A stretch of 16,666 nt of DNA from an uncultured Bacteroidales bacterium (GTDB lineage Bacteria > Bacteroidota > Bacteroidia > Bacteroidales > UBA932): NCBI GenBank assembly GCA_900546445.1, contig URCV01000040.1:1-16666 (forward strand). Direction: 5' to 3'. Positions 1 to 6,186 of this stretch are shown one piece after another. A program made the position numbers and the translations under genes. Every line of letters starts with the position of its first letter. Within the stretch, counting starts at the first letter, position 1. The notes beneath the pieces are model-generated. The model did not search any database and was not told where the DNA came from. It saw only the letters and a program-made list of their open reading frames with translations.

Positions 1-1472
1 CCTTCCTCGAGGGCGCGTATAGTATTTACATCCACGTCGTTAGTAGGCTCATCGAGTAGGAGCACGTTTCCTTCGTCCTTAAGGGTGAGGGCGAGGTGCA
101 GACGATTTCTCTCACCGCCGGAAAGCACTCCGCAGAGCTTTTCCTGGTCGGCGCCGGAGAAGTTGAATCGGCTCACCCACGAACGGGCGTTCACATCCTT
201 ATTACCGAGCCTTATCCACTCGGAGTTGTCGGCTATCGTTTCGAACACAGTCTTGTCCGGGTCTATGCTCTTATGCTGCTGATCCACATAGGCTATCTTC
301 ACCGTGTCGCCCACGTCTATGGAGCCGGTGTCCGGAGTGTCAAGTCCCATAATGAGTCTGAAGAGCGTAGTCTTACCTGCACCGTTCGGGCCTATCACAC
401 CCACGATGCCTGCAGGTGGGAGCACGAAATCGAGGTTCTCGAAAAGGAGCTTGTCGCCATAAGACTTGCTGACATTATGGAACTCGATGACCTTGTTACC
501 CAAGTGCGGTCCGTTAGGGATATATATTTCCAGATTATTTTCCTTTTCCTTGACGTCGGCCGAAGCGAGCTTCTCATAAGCGCCCAAACGGGCTTTCTGC
601 TTGGCCTGACGAGCCTTAGGAGCCATCTTGACCCATTCAAGCTCTCGTTCGAGGGTCTTTCTGCGCTTGCTTTCCTGTTTTTCTTCCATAGCCAGGCGCT
701 TACTCTTCTGGTCGAGCCAGCTCGAATAGTTACCCTTCCACGGAATGCCTTCGCCTCTGTCCAATTCCAAAATCCATCCTGCCACATTGTCGAGGAAGTA
801 TCTGTCGTGGGTCACGGCGATTACCGTACCCTTATACTGCTGCAAGTGCGCTTCAAGCCACTGGATGCTTTCGGTGTCGAGGTGGTTCGTAGGCTCGTCG
901 AGCAAGAGCACGTCCGGTTCGCGAAGAAGCAGACGACACAAAGCCACTCGGCGACGTTCGCCTCCCGACAAATTCTTAATCAGCGCATCCGATGGCGGAC
1001 ACTGAAGGGCATCCATGGCCCTTTCGAGCTTGGATTCTATCTCCCAGCCCTGGCAATGCTCTATCTTTTCCGTCAATTCTCCCTGCCTTTCTATCAATTC
1101 TGCCATCTGTTCATCCGAGAGCGGCTCGCAGAATTTCATACTTATCTCGTTATACTCTTCGAGCATATCGACCACTTCCTGCACGCCTTCCTTGACCACT
1201 TCGATGACCGTCTTTTCAGGATCCATCTGCGGTTCCTGCTCGAGATAGCCTACGGAGTAGCCCGGAGCCCATACGACCTCTCCCTTATAGGATTTTTCCA
1301 CTCCTGCTATAATCTTGAGCAAAGTGGATTTACCGGAGCCGTTAAGACCTATGATGCCGATCTTGGCCCCATAGAAAAAAGATAGATAGATGTCTTTCAG
1401 AATGACCTTGTTATTATGAGGGAGCACTTTCCCCACGCCATTCATCGAAAATATTATTTTTTCGTCTGCCAT
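1..1472 (-). CDS. ettA: Energy-dependent translational throttle protein EttA (ABC-F ATPase), 3' end off window
   Basis: Cytosolic ABC-F protein with two ATPase domains and no membrane part. In the E. coli homologue it binds the ribosomal E site and gates the first peptide bond according to the ATP/ADP ratio. The start is the ATG at 1472 (MADEKIIFSM). Visible motifs are Walker A GLNGSGKST at residues 42-50, signature LSGGERRR from 168, Walker B ending DEPTNHLD near 192-200, a second Walker A GPNGAGKTT at 361-369, a second signature LSGGERNR from 450, and a second Walker B ending DEPTNDVD near 480. A charged helical insertion around 90-145 in the first domain fits the EttA arm. DEPTND in the second site followed by VNTIRALEEG is typical of EttA rather than Uup or YheS. 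About 490 codons are present of an expected 555-560, so the C-terminus lies left of the window. Family assignment is firm; a role identical to E. coli is inferred. Confidence 0.95.
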   Translation of the reverse strand, partial: MADEKIIFSMNGVGKVLPHNNKVILKDIYLSFFYGAKIGIIGLNGSGKSTLLKIIAGVEKSYKGEVVWAPGYSVGYLEQEPQMDPEKTVIEVVKEGVQEVVDMLEEYNEISMKFCEPLSDEQMAELIERQGELTEKIEHCQGWEIESKLERAMDALQCPPSDALIKNLSGGERRRVALCRLLLREPDVLLLDEPTNHLDTESIQWLEAHLQQYKGTVIAVTHDRYFLDNVAGWILELDRGEGIPWKGNYSSWLDQKSKRLAMEEKQESKRRKTLERELEWVKMAPKARQAKQKARLGAYEKLASADVKEKENNLEIYIPNGPHLGNKVIEFHNVSKSYGDKLLFENLDFVLPPAGIVGVIGPNGAGKTTLFRLIMGLDTPDTGSIDVGDTVKIAYVDQQHKSIDPDKTVFETIADNSEWIRLGNKDVNARSWVSRFNFSGADQEKLCGVLSGGERNRLHLALTLKDEGNVLLLDEPTNDVDVNTIRALEE

Positions 1473-1483
1473 TTAGTTAAACG

Positions 1484-1525
1484 ACGCAAGATATTAATTC
1501 AAGAGGTTAGTGAGACAGCTTGCGT
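1484..1525. repeat. 7-bp inverted repeat in the ettA upstream region
   Basis: ACGCAAG at 1484-1490 and its reverse complement CTTGCGT at 1519-1525 are separated by 28 bp, just upstream of the ettA start at 1472. The 168-bp gap between ettA and the divergent HAD gene (1473-1640) shows nothing else except the HAD promoter box. The repeat could be a spaced operator, a weak stem in an ettA leader, or chance; at this length chance is a serious option. Confidence 0.25.
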
Positions 1526-1624
1526 ATTACCCGTCACACTTCTCGCCAAACTGCACTAAGATACGGAAAAATTCTTGAGACAAAAAATCTTTTACCATAC
1601 GGATAAATAATCGCGAAAAATAAG

Positions 1625-1632
1625 TATTTTTG
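1625..1632 (+). promoter_or_regulatory. TAnnTTTG -7 promoter box for the HAD phosphatase gene
   Basis: TATTTTTG matches the Bacteroidota -7 consensus TAnnTTTG exactly. It ends 8 nt before the ATG at 1641, so transcription would begin at or within a few bases of the start codon. No clear TTTG -33 element is seen 19-21 bp upstream. The box contains the G that would begin an alternative GTG start at 1632, which argues for the ATG at 1641. Confidence 0.5.
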
Positions 1633-1640
1633 TGCGCATT

Positions 1641-2309
1641 ATGCAAAATAGATATACCCACCTTCTTTTCGACATTGACGGTACTTTGGTCGACACGGAA
1701 AAGACCGGCGTAGAATCGCTTCGAAAGACCGTTAAAACACTGATGAACAATGAAATGACTTACGACGAGGGCTACCGATTTTTCGGCATTCCCAGTCATC
1801 TGGTACCCGGTATTTTAGGCTACTCCCATGCCGAGGAATTCATAAAGAATTGGCAGTCAAACTTTATGGAACTCAGCTACTATATTACGCTGTTTCCGGG
1901 AGTGTCGGATTTGCTCCACGAACTGAAGAAGCAGGGATTCAAAATGGGTGTGGTAACCTCGCGTTCACGCTTCGAATTGGACTTCGACAAGAACTTCACG
2001 CAGGTTAAGGATTGCTTCGACATAGAAATCACCGCCGACGTCACCACGAAGCACAAACCGGACCCAGATCCGGCATGGGCATATATGAAGATGGCCGGGG
2101 AGATGGAGGGTCGCACGATTAGCGCAGACGAGTGCCTTTTCCTCGGAGACACCATCTACGATTACCGCTGCGGACACGATGCCGGATGCGATTTCGCACT
2201 GGCGGACTGGAGAAGTCGCGGGCTGCAGAACATTCCGGCCGAGCACAGATTCACATCGGCCGGCGAGCTTCGAGAATTGCTTATGCCAATTCCTCCTCGA
2301 GACGCTTAA
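1641..2309 (+). CDS. HAD-superfamily hydrolase, phosphoglycolate phosphatase-like
   Basis: Predicted soluble phosphatase of the haloacid dehalogenase superfamily, 222 aa, acting through an aspartyl-phosphate intermediate. Motif I is FDIDGTL, with nucleophile D11 and acid/base D13. Motif II is the T of VVTSRSR, motif III the Lys of KHKPDPDP, and motif IV LGDTIYDYRCG. A helical cap of about 70 residues between motifs I and II (subclass I, PGP/beta-phosphoglucomutase type) gives a substrate pocket that cannot be read from sequence, so phosphoglycolate is only one candidate. The start is the ATG at 1641; an in-frame GTG at 1632 lies inside the promoter box. The 3' end overlaps the convergent patatin gene by 29 bp (2281-2309). 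It is transcribed alone. Confidence 0.85.
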   Translation: MQNRYTHLLFDIDGTLVDTEKTGVESLRKTVKTLMNNEMTYDEGYRFFGIPSHLVPGILGYSHAEEFIKNWQSNFMELSYYITLFPGVSDLLHELKKQGFKMGVVTSRSRFELDFDKNFTQVKDCFDIEITADVTTKHKPDPDPAWAYMKMAGEMEGRTISADECLFLGDTIYDYRCGHDAGCDFALADWRSRGLQNIPAEHRFTSAGELRELLMPIPPRDA

Positions 2310-3162
2310 GGCGTTTCTTGATGAACCAATCGTGCGTCTTCAGCGGACGGAGTTCCTCCATAGGAGGGAACTCTATCTCTTCTGCTGGAAATTTGCGCTC
2401 GTAACCTGCCGCTTCCAGGGCCGCACAGGCATCGGAGTAACCGCGTCTGAAAAGTTCCGGGATGTTCGAGATGTCATAGACACTGCATCCGTCGGTATTC
2501 AGTTCGATATAGATATCTGCCAATTTCGAATCCGCCATAATATTCGACATAAACATCATAGTGTATGCGCGAGTGGCGGTGTAGAGAAGATTGTCCTTAT
2601 AGGTTTCCGGCTCCATACGGCGAACGCTGAAAGCCATTACCTTTTTACACATATTCCTGATGGCCGGAATCGGAAGGTTCTGGAACACGCCTCCGTCGAT
2701 GTAATGGACTCCGTTTATTACCATAGGCTTGAACACTATAGGAATGGAACAGGAGGCCACCAGACGGGGCGCTATCTTACCCTTAGAGAACACTTTAGGC
2801 TTTCCGTGGTCCATATCGGAAGCTACTATGTAGGTAGGTATGGGAAGGTCTTCGATGTTAGTATATGGCATCTTCTCCTCGATAATCTTCAGTAGCGGAG
2901 TGGAGTCGAAAAGACCGCCCGTAGGCTTGGAAGGAGTGACGATGTCCTTAAAGAAGTTCATCTTCAAGAACATATCTATCATTTCCTTAGGCTTGAAGCC
3001 GGCGGAATAGAACGCGGCGACCATAGACCCGGCGCTCGTTCCCGATACCACGTCCGGCTTAATTCCAAACTCATTAAGTGCCTGGATGGCGCCGCAGTGT
3101 GCAGCACCTTTCGCGCCGCCTCCGCTAAACGCTATGCCTAATTCATACTTTTTCGATGACAT
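2281..3162 (-). CDS. Patatin-like phospholipase
   Basis: Predicted lipid acyl hydrolase with a Ser-Asp dyad, 293 aa, of the RssA/patatin family. The glycine-rich oxyanion motif GGGAKG is at 14-19, the nucleophile elbow GTSAG at 41-45 (S43), and the catalytic Asp lies in the DGG motif at 156-158. All key residues are present, so an active enzyme is expected; the lipid substrate is unknown. There is no signal peptide or membrane segment, so it is probably cytoplasmic or loosely membrane-associated, unlike the outer-membrane patatin-barrel fusions. The start at 3162 (MSSKKYELGI) sits 37 nt from a TAnnTTTG box at 3200-3207. Its last 29 bp are antisense to the end of the HAD gene, and it diverges from the NahK-like kinase gene. 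Confidence 0.9.
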   Translation of the reverse strand: MSSKKYELGIAFSGGGAKGAAHCGAIQALNEFGIKPDVVSGTSAGSMVAAFYSAGFKPKEMIDMFLKMNFFKDIVTPSKPTGGLFDSTPLLKIIEEKMPYTNIEDLPIPTYIVASDMDHGKPKVFSKGKIAPRLVASCSIPIVFKPMVINGVHYIDGGVFQNLPIPAIRNMCKKVMAFSVRRMEPETYKDNLLYTATRAYTMMFMSNIMADSKLADIYIELNTDGCSVYDISNIPELFRRGYSDACAALEAAGYERKFPAEEIEFPPMEELRPLKTHDWFIKKRLKRLEEELA

Positions 3163-3183
3163 ATCTGTTTACTTCCCGAAATA

Positions 3184-3196
3184 TTGGGACTCCCAA
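3184..3196. promoter_or_regulatory. 13-bp palindrome beside the patatin promoter (possible operator)
   Basis: TTGGGA-C-TCCCAA is a perfect 6+1+6 inverted repeat. It lies 3 bp downstream of the patatin -7 box (3200-3207), so it covers the expected transcription start and early leader. A one-base spacer is poor for an RNA hairpin but fits a dimeric DNA-binding protein. It lies within the 105-bp gap between the divergent starts at 3162 and 3268. No regulator gene is adjacent to suggest its partner. Confidence 0.35.
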
Positions 3197-3199
3197 ATA

Positions 3200-3207
3200 C
3201 AAAGTTA
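3200..3207 (-). promoter_or_regulatory. TAnnTTTG -7 promoter box for the patatin gene
   Basis: On the minus strand this reads TAACTTTG, an exact consensus match, 37 nt upstream of the ATG at 3162. The region expected to hold a -33 element is T-rich on that strand but has no clear TTTG. Confidence 0.55.
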
Positions 3208-3230
3208 AAAAAACAATTCTGCATTTTTCT

Positions 3231-3238
3231 TATATTTA
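3231..3238 (+). promoter_or_regulatory. Imperfect -7 promoter box for the NahK-like kinase gene
   Basis: TATATTTA differs from TAnnTTTG only in the last base and lies 29 nt before the ATG at 3268. It faces away from the patatin box with 23 bp between the two, so both promoters would compete for the same DNA. The assignment is weaker than for the exact boxes. Confidence 0.35.
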
Positions 3239-3267
3239 CGCACACTTTTAAAACCATCCGGAAATCC

Positions 3268-4350
3268 ATGTACACAGAAGAAAGATTGAGGCAGATAGCG
3301 TCTGCCTTTCAGATTAGGGAGAGCATTGACTCCATCAAGCCGCTGGGAGAAGGATTGATAAACGACACCTTCAAGATAGGCACGAAGGGGAAAAACTATG
3401 TACTCCAGCACATTAACACGAATATCTTTCCGAATGTGGAACTCTTGCAGCATAATATAGAGGCCGTGACCGGCCACATAAGAAAGAAACTGCTGGAAAG
3501 GGGCGAAAGCGGAATCGACAGAAAGGTTCTGGAATTCATAAAGTGCAGCGACGGCTCAGGAAAAACCTACCATAGGGACGAAGACGGGCAGTGTTGGAGG
3601 GTGTCCGTATTTATCGAGGATAGCATTACGCATTCCAGCGTGACTCCGGAGTATTCTCGATGCGCCGGAAGAGCCTTCGGCGAGTTCGAAGCCATGCTGG
3701 TAGACTTGAAGGAGCCCATAGGCGAGGTAATCCCGAACTTTCACTGCATGCCGCTTCGTCTAGAGCAGCTCCGTCAGGCGGTGAAGGCCGACCCTGTAGG
3801 AAGACTAAAGGAATGTAGGGAGATGGTCGAATTGGCCGAAAAATATGCAGACGAGATGTGCAAGGCAGAAAGGCTGCACGCGCAGGGACTGCTTCCGAAG
3901 CGCATCTGCCACTGCGACACTAAGGTAAGCAATGTGCTTTTCGACCGCGACGGGGACGTGCTCTGCGTAATCGATCTGGACACGGTGATGCCTTCGTTCG
4001 TCTTTTCGGATTTCGGAGACTTTATGCGCACTGCGGCCAATCCTGTCCCGGAGGATAGCCCGGAATACGACAAGATCGATTTCAATATGGACATTTACCG
4101 GGCCTTTACCGAAGGATACCTATCCACGGCCAAGGAGTTCCTGCTCCCCGTAGAAATCGAAAACTTACCCTACGCCGCCAGGCTCTTCGCCTTTATGCAA
4201 AGCGTAAGATTCCTGTGCGACTATATAAATGGAGACGTCTACTACAAGGTCTCTTATCCCGAGCACAACTATGTGAGAGCCCGAAATCAGATGGAACTTT
4301 TCCTCAGCGCCACACGTAAGGAGGAGGAATTACATTCCTGCCTTTTCTAA
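3268..4350 (+). CDS. Phosphotransferase of the APH/choline-kinase fold, N-acetylhexosamine 1-kinase (NahK/MdsC)-like
   Basis: Predicted cytosolic small-molecule kinase, 360 aa. The Brenner motif HCDTKVSN (H215, D217, N222) gives the catalytic Asp, and IDLDTVMPSF (D236/D238) gives the metal-binding Asp. The pattern HCDTKV-N-LFD-DG--LCVIDLDTVMPSF-FSD-GDF matches, from memory, proteins annotated in Bacteroides as mucin desulfatase (MdsC) or NahK-like kinases that phosphorylate N-acetylhexosamines at C1. GlcNAc, GalNAc or a related sugar alcohol is the best guess; antibiotic phosphorylation is not implied. The start is the ATG at 3268 (MYTEERLRQI). An in-frame TTG at 3184 would add 28 residues without family similarity and would lie upstream of the promoter box. 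The 3' end overlaps the convergent alpha/beta hydrolase gene by 21 bp. Confidence 0.8.
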   Translation: MYTEERLRQIASAFQIRESIDSIKPLGEGLINDTFKIGTKGKNYVLQHINTNIFPNVELLQHNIEAVTGHIRKKLLERGESGIDRKVLEFIKCSDGSGKTYHRDEDGQCWRVSVFIEDSITHSSVTPEYSRCAGRAFGEFEAMLVDLKEPIGEVIPNFHCMPLRLEQLRQAVKADPVGRLKECREMVELAEKYADEMCKAERLHAQGLLPKRICHCDTKVSNVLFDRDGDVLCVIDLDTVMPSFVFSDFGDFMRTAANPVPEDSPEYDKIDFNMDIYRAFTEGYLSTAKEFLLPVEIENLPYAARLFAFMQSVRFLCDYINGDVYYKVSYPEHNYVRARNQMELFLSATRKEEELHSCLF

Positions 4351-5286
4351 AAAGGCGCGGGTGCGACGGCAGTATTCGGCCGGATGGTCTATACTAGCGA
4401 AGACGTGAATGGAACCTGGAGCGAGCCAGTACTCTTTGTATCCTTCCGTCTTCGCTTCGTAACAAGGCATCATCATCCAAGTAGGCACGAAATCGTCGGA
4501 ATCACCGTGTATGAAAAGCATAGGCTTCTTGCATTTGGCCAATTGCTTGAGCGACGAAGCTTCGCGGAATCCCCATCCGAAGCGCATTCTGCACACCAAA
4601 TCGGCTCCGTATAATACCGGGAAGGCCGGAAGGCCGAATTGCTCCTTTAGCTGGTCCTTGAACATTTCCCATACGGAGCTATAGCCGGCGTCTTCTATGA
4701 ATGCCTTTACATAATCAGGAGTAGGCTCGCCACTTACCATCATAGTAGTGGCTGCTCCCATAGAAAATCCGTGGATGACCTGCTCGCTGTCGTCGAACAA
4801 CTCGTGGGCGATAGGAATCCATTTGAGGACGTCTTCCCTATCCTTCCATCCCATCTGTATGGCGGCGCCGTCGCTCTGTCCGTGAGCGTGAAGGCCCGGA
4901 AGGAAGACATTATAACCTAACGAATCCTTATACATCCTGGCTATAACACTCATATTGATAGGATTGTTCTGGTATCCGTGAATTATTATGGCTGTCTTCG
5001 GCGTCTTGACATCGGCGAATGCGTACATAGCGTGAAGCTTACGTCCGTCAGGAAAGACTACGAAAGTGTCACGAAGGGCGCCCTTGTTATAGAGGGAATC
5101 CCACCAATTCACGATTCCAGGACACCTGCTTTCCATCTTTGCACGTTCGTGCTCCATATCGAAGCCTCTATCGGCAGGCTGGAGAGCGAACTTTACCATA
5201 TATGCTCCACCACCGAAGGTGACGACCAGAAACAATGCCAGGACCACGCCTACAATTATCAAAGTAACCTTAACAGATTTTTTCAT
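4330..5286 (-). CDS. Membrane-anchored alpha/beta hydrolase
   Basis: Predicted serine hydrolase, 318 aa. Residues 5-33 form one hydrophobic segment after a Lys-containing N-terminus, with no lipobox, giving an inner-membrane anchor or uncleaved signal with the catalytic domain on the outer face. The oxyanion region is HGYQNN near 103-108, the nucleophile elbow GFSMGA (S175), the acid D264 or D265 in GDSDDFVP, and the base H294 in SIHVFA. It resembles the alpha/beta hydrolases of Bacteroidales annotated as serine aminopeptidase-like or BAAT/acyl-CoA thioester-like; the substrate cannot be deduced. The start at 5286 (MKKSVKVTLI) is chosen because a start at 5367 would add 27 residues without family character, run through the promoter and overlap the divergent gene. 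Its 3' end overlaps the kinase gene by 21 bp. Confidence 0.85.
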   Translation of the reverse strand: MKKSVKVTLIIVGVVLALFLVVTFGGGAYMVKFALQPADRGFDMEHERAKMESRCPGIVNWWDSLYNKGALRDTFVVFPDGRKLHAMYAFADVKTPKTAIIIHGYQNNPINMSVIARMYKDSLGYNVFLPGLHAHGQSDGAAIQMGWKDREDVLKWIPIAHELFDDSEQVIHGFSMGAATTMMVSGEPTPDYVKAFIEDAGYSSVWEMFKDQLKEQFGLPAFPVLYGADLVCRMRFGWGFREASSLKQLAKCKKPMLFIHGDSDDFVPTWMMMPCYEAKTEGYKEYWLAPGSIHVFASIDHPAEYCRRTRAFLEKAGM

Positions 5287-5312
5287 AATAACTAAAAATT
5301 TTTCTCCAAGGA

Positions 5313-5320
5313 CAAAGGTA
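5313..5320 (-). promoter_or_regulatory. TAnnTTTG -7 promoter box for the alpha/beta hydrolase gene
   Basis: On the minus strand this reads TACCTTTG, an exact match, 26 nt upstream of the ATG at 5286. It supports that start over the longer frame opening at 5367. Confidence 0.55.
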
Positions 5321-5334
5321 TAAATTATTTTCCT

Positions 5335-5342
5335 TAAATTTG
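5335..5342 (+). promoter_or_regulatory. TAnnTTTG -7 promoter box for the GSCFA-antiporter operon
   Basis: TAAATTTG matches the consensus exactly but ends only 4 nt before the ATG at 5347, so the transcript would be leaderless or nearly so. It faces away from the hydrolase box with 14 bp between them; each promoter's expected -33 region lies over or near the other's -7 box. Confidence 0.45.
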
Positions 5343-5346
5343 AGAG

Positions 5347-6186
5347 ATGATTAAACTCTGCACACAAGTAAATCCGGAAGGATTCGAAAAACGCCTGAGA
5401 TTGGAAGATGACATCACCCTATTGGGAAGCTGTTTCGTAGACAACATCTCCGCAAAGCTCCGCGATGCCTCATTCCACGTGCACGCCAACCCCTTCGGAA
5501 CTCTCTATAACCCCGCATCCATCGCGAACGCGGTAAGACTGCTTGACTCCCAAGACGTCTTCACCCTAGAAGATTGCGTGCAGATGGGCGCAGGAAGCGA
5601 AAAAATCTGCTCGTTCCATCATCACACCTCCTTCGCGAGGGAAAGCGCGGAGGAATTCTTGGCCAATGCCAATCAAGCACTCCTGCAGGCGCGGGAGAAT
5701 TGGCATAAAAGCCGCTGGGTCATCATCACCCTGGGAACGGCCTTCGTCTGGACTCACGACGGCGTCGTAGTGGCGAATTGCCTTAAACGCCCGGCTAAGG
5801 AGTTCGAGCACAGACTATTGAGCCTAGACGAAATATGCTCTTGCATTAGAAGCATAATCGAAGGCCACGACGACAAGGAGTTCCTGTTCACGGTGAGCCC
5901 GATTAGGCACATGTCACTCGGCGCGCATGCTAATACGCTCAGCAAGAGCCTGCTGCACATAGCGCTCGAGCAGTGCGGAGTGCCATATTTTCCGGCCTAC
6001 GAGATAGTGCTGGACGAGCTGCGCGACTATCGATTCTATGCGGAAGACCTCGTGCACCCAAGTCCTACGGCCGTGGAAATAATATGGGAGAGATTCCTGG
6101 ACAGCCTTACGCTTCCTCAAGAAAGGGCCCAAATAGAAAGAAACGAAAAAGAAAGCAAAGCCTCGAAGCATGTCAGACGAACTTAA
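5347..6186 (+). CDS. GSCFA-domain protein (SGNH-like hydrolase family)
   Basis: Member of the GSCFA family (PF08885), common in Bacteroidota and without an assigned substrate; the fold resembles SGNH/GDSL esterases. It has 279 aa, somewhat short for the family as I know it (about 310-330). The name motif reads GSCF at 27-30, with S28 as the likely nucleophile and Val instead of Ala in the fifth position. ITLGTAFVW near 127-135, TVSPIRH at 182-188 and DLVHPSP at 234-240 correspond to conserved family blocks, the last holding the Asp-x-x-His dyad. There is no signal peptide, so it is probably cytoplasmic. The start at 5347 fits the family, whose members begin about 25-30 residues before GSCF. 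Its last 17 bp overlap the antiporter gene, which implies cotranscription. Confidence 0.85.
   Translation: MIKLCTQVNPEGFEKRLRLEDDITLLGSCFVDNISAKLRDASFHVHANPFGTLYNPASIANAVRLLDSQDVFTLEDCVQMGAGSEKICSFHHHTSFARESAEEFLANANQALLQARENWHKSRWVIITLGTAFVWTHDGVVVANCLKRPAKEFEHRLLSLDEICSCIRSIIEGHDDKEFLFTVSPIRHMSLGAHANTLSKSLLHIALEQCGVPYFPAYEIVLDELRDYRFYAEDLVHPSPTAVEIIWERFLDSLTLPQERAQIERNEKESKASKHVRRT

Noticed and set aside
96..1385. 429-codon open frame on the plus strand
   Set aside because: It lies wholly antisense to ettA, whose ABC motifs are complete. The frame is open because the sense strand rarely uses codons (TTA, CTA, TCA) that give stops on the opposite strand; the product has no recognisable domain.
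1632..1640. GTG start for the HAD gene, 3 codons upstream
   Set aside because: It overlaps the last base of the TATTTTTG box and would precede the expected transcription start.
2179..2895. 238-codon open frame on the plus strand
   Set aside because: Overlaps the end of the HAD gene in another frame and is antisense to patatin, which carries its full catalytic dyad.
3184..3267. TTG start giving a 28-residue extension to the NahK-like kinase
   Set aside because: The extension lies upstream of the likely promoter box, lacks family similarity and would need a rare start; ATG 3268 opens the conserved protein.
3268..4350. Aminoglycoside resistance phosphotransferase
   Set aside because: Although it shares the APH fold and HxDxxxxN motif, the sequence around it matches NahK/MdsC-like sugar kinases, and nothing nearby suggests a resistance cassette.
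5287..5367. Longer start for the alpha/beta hydrolase
   Set aside because: It would run through its own promoter and into the divergent GSCFA gene; the ATG at 5286 opens directly into the membrane anchor.
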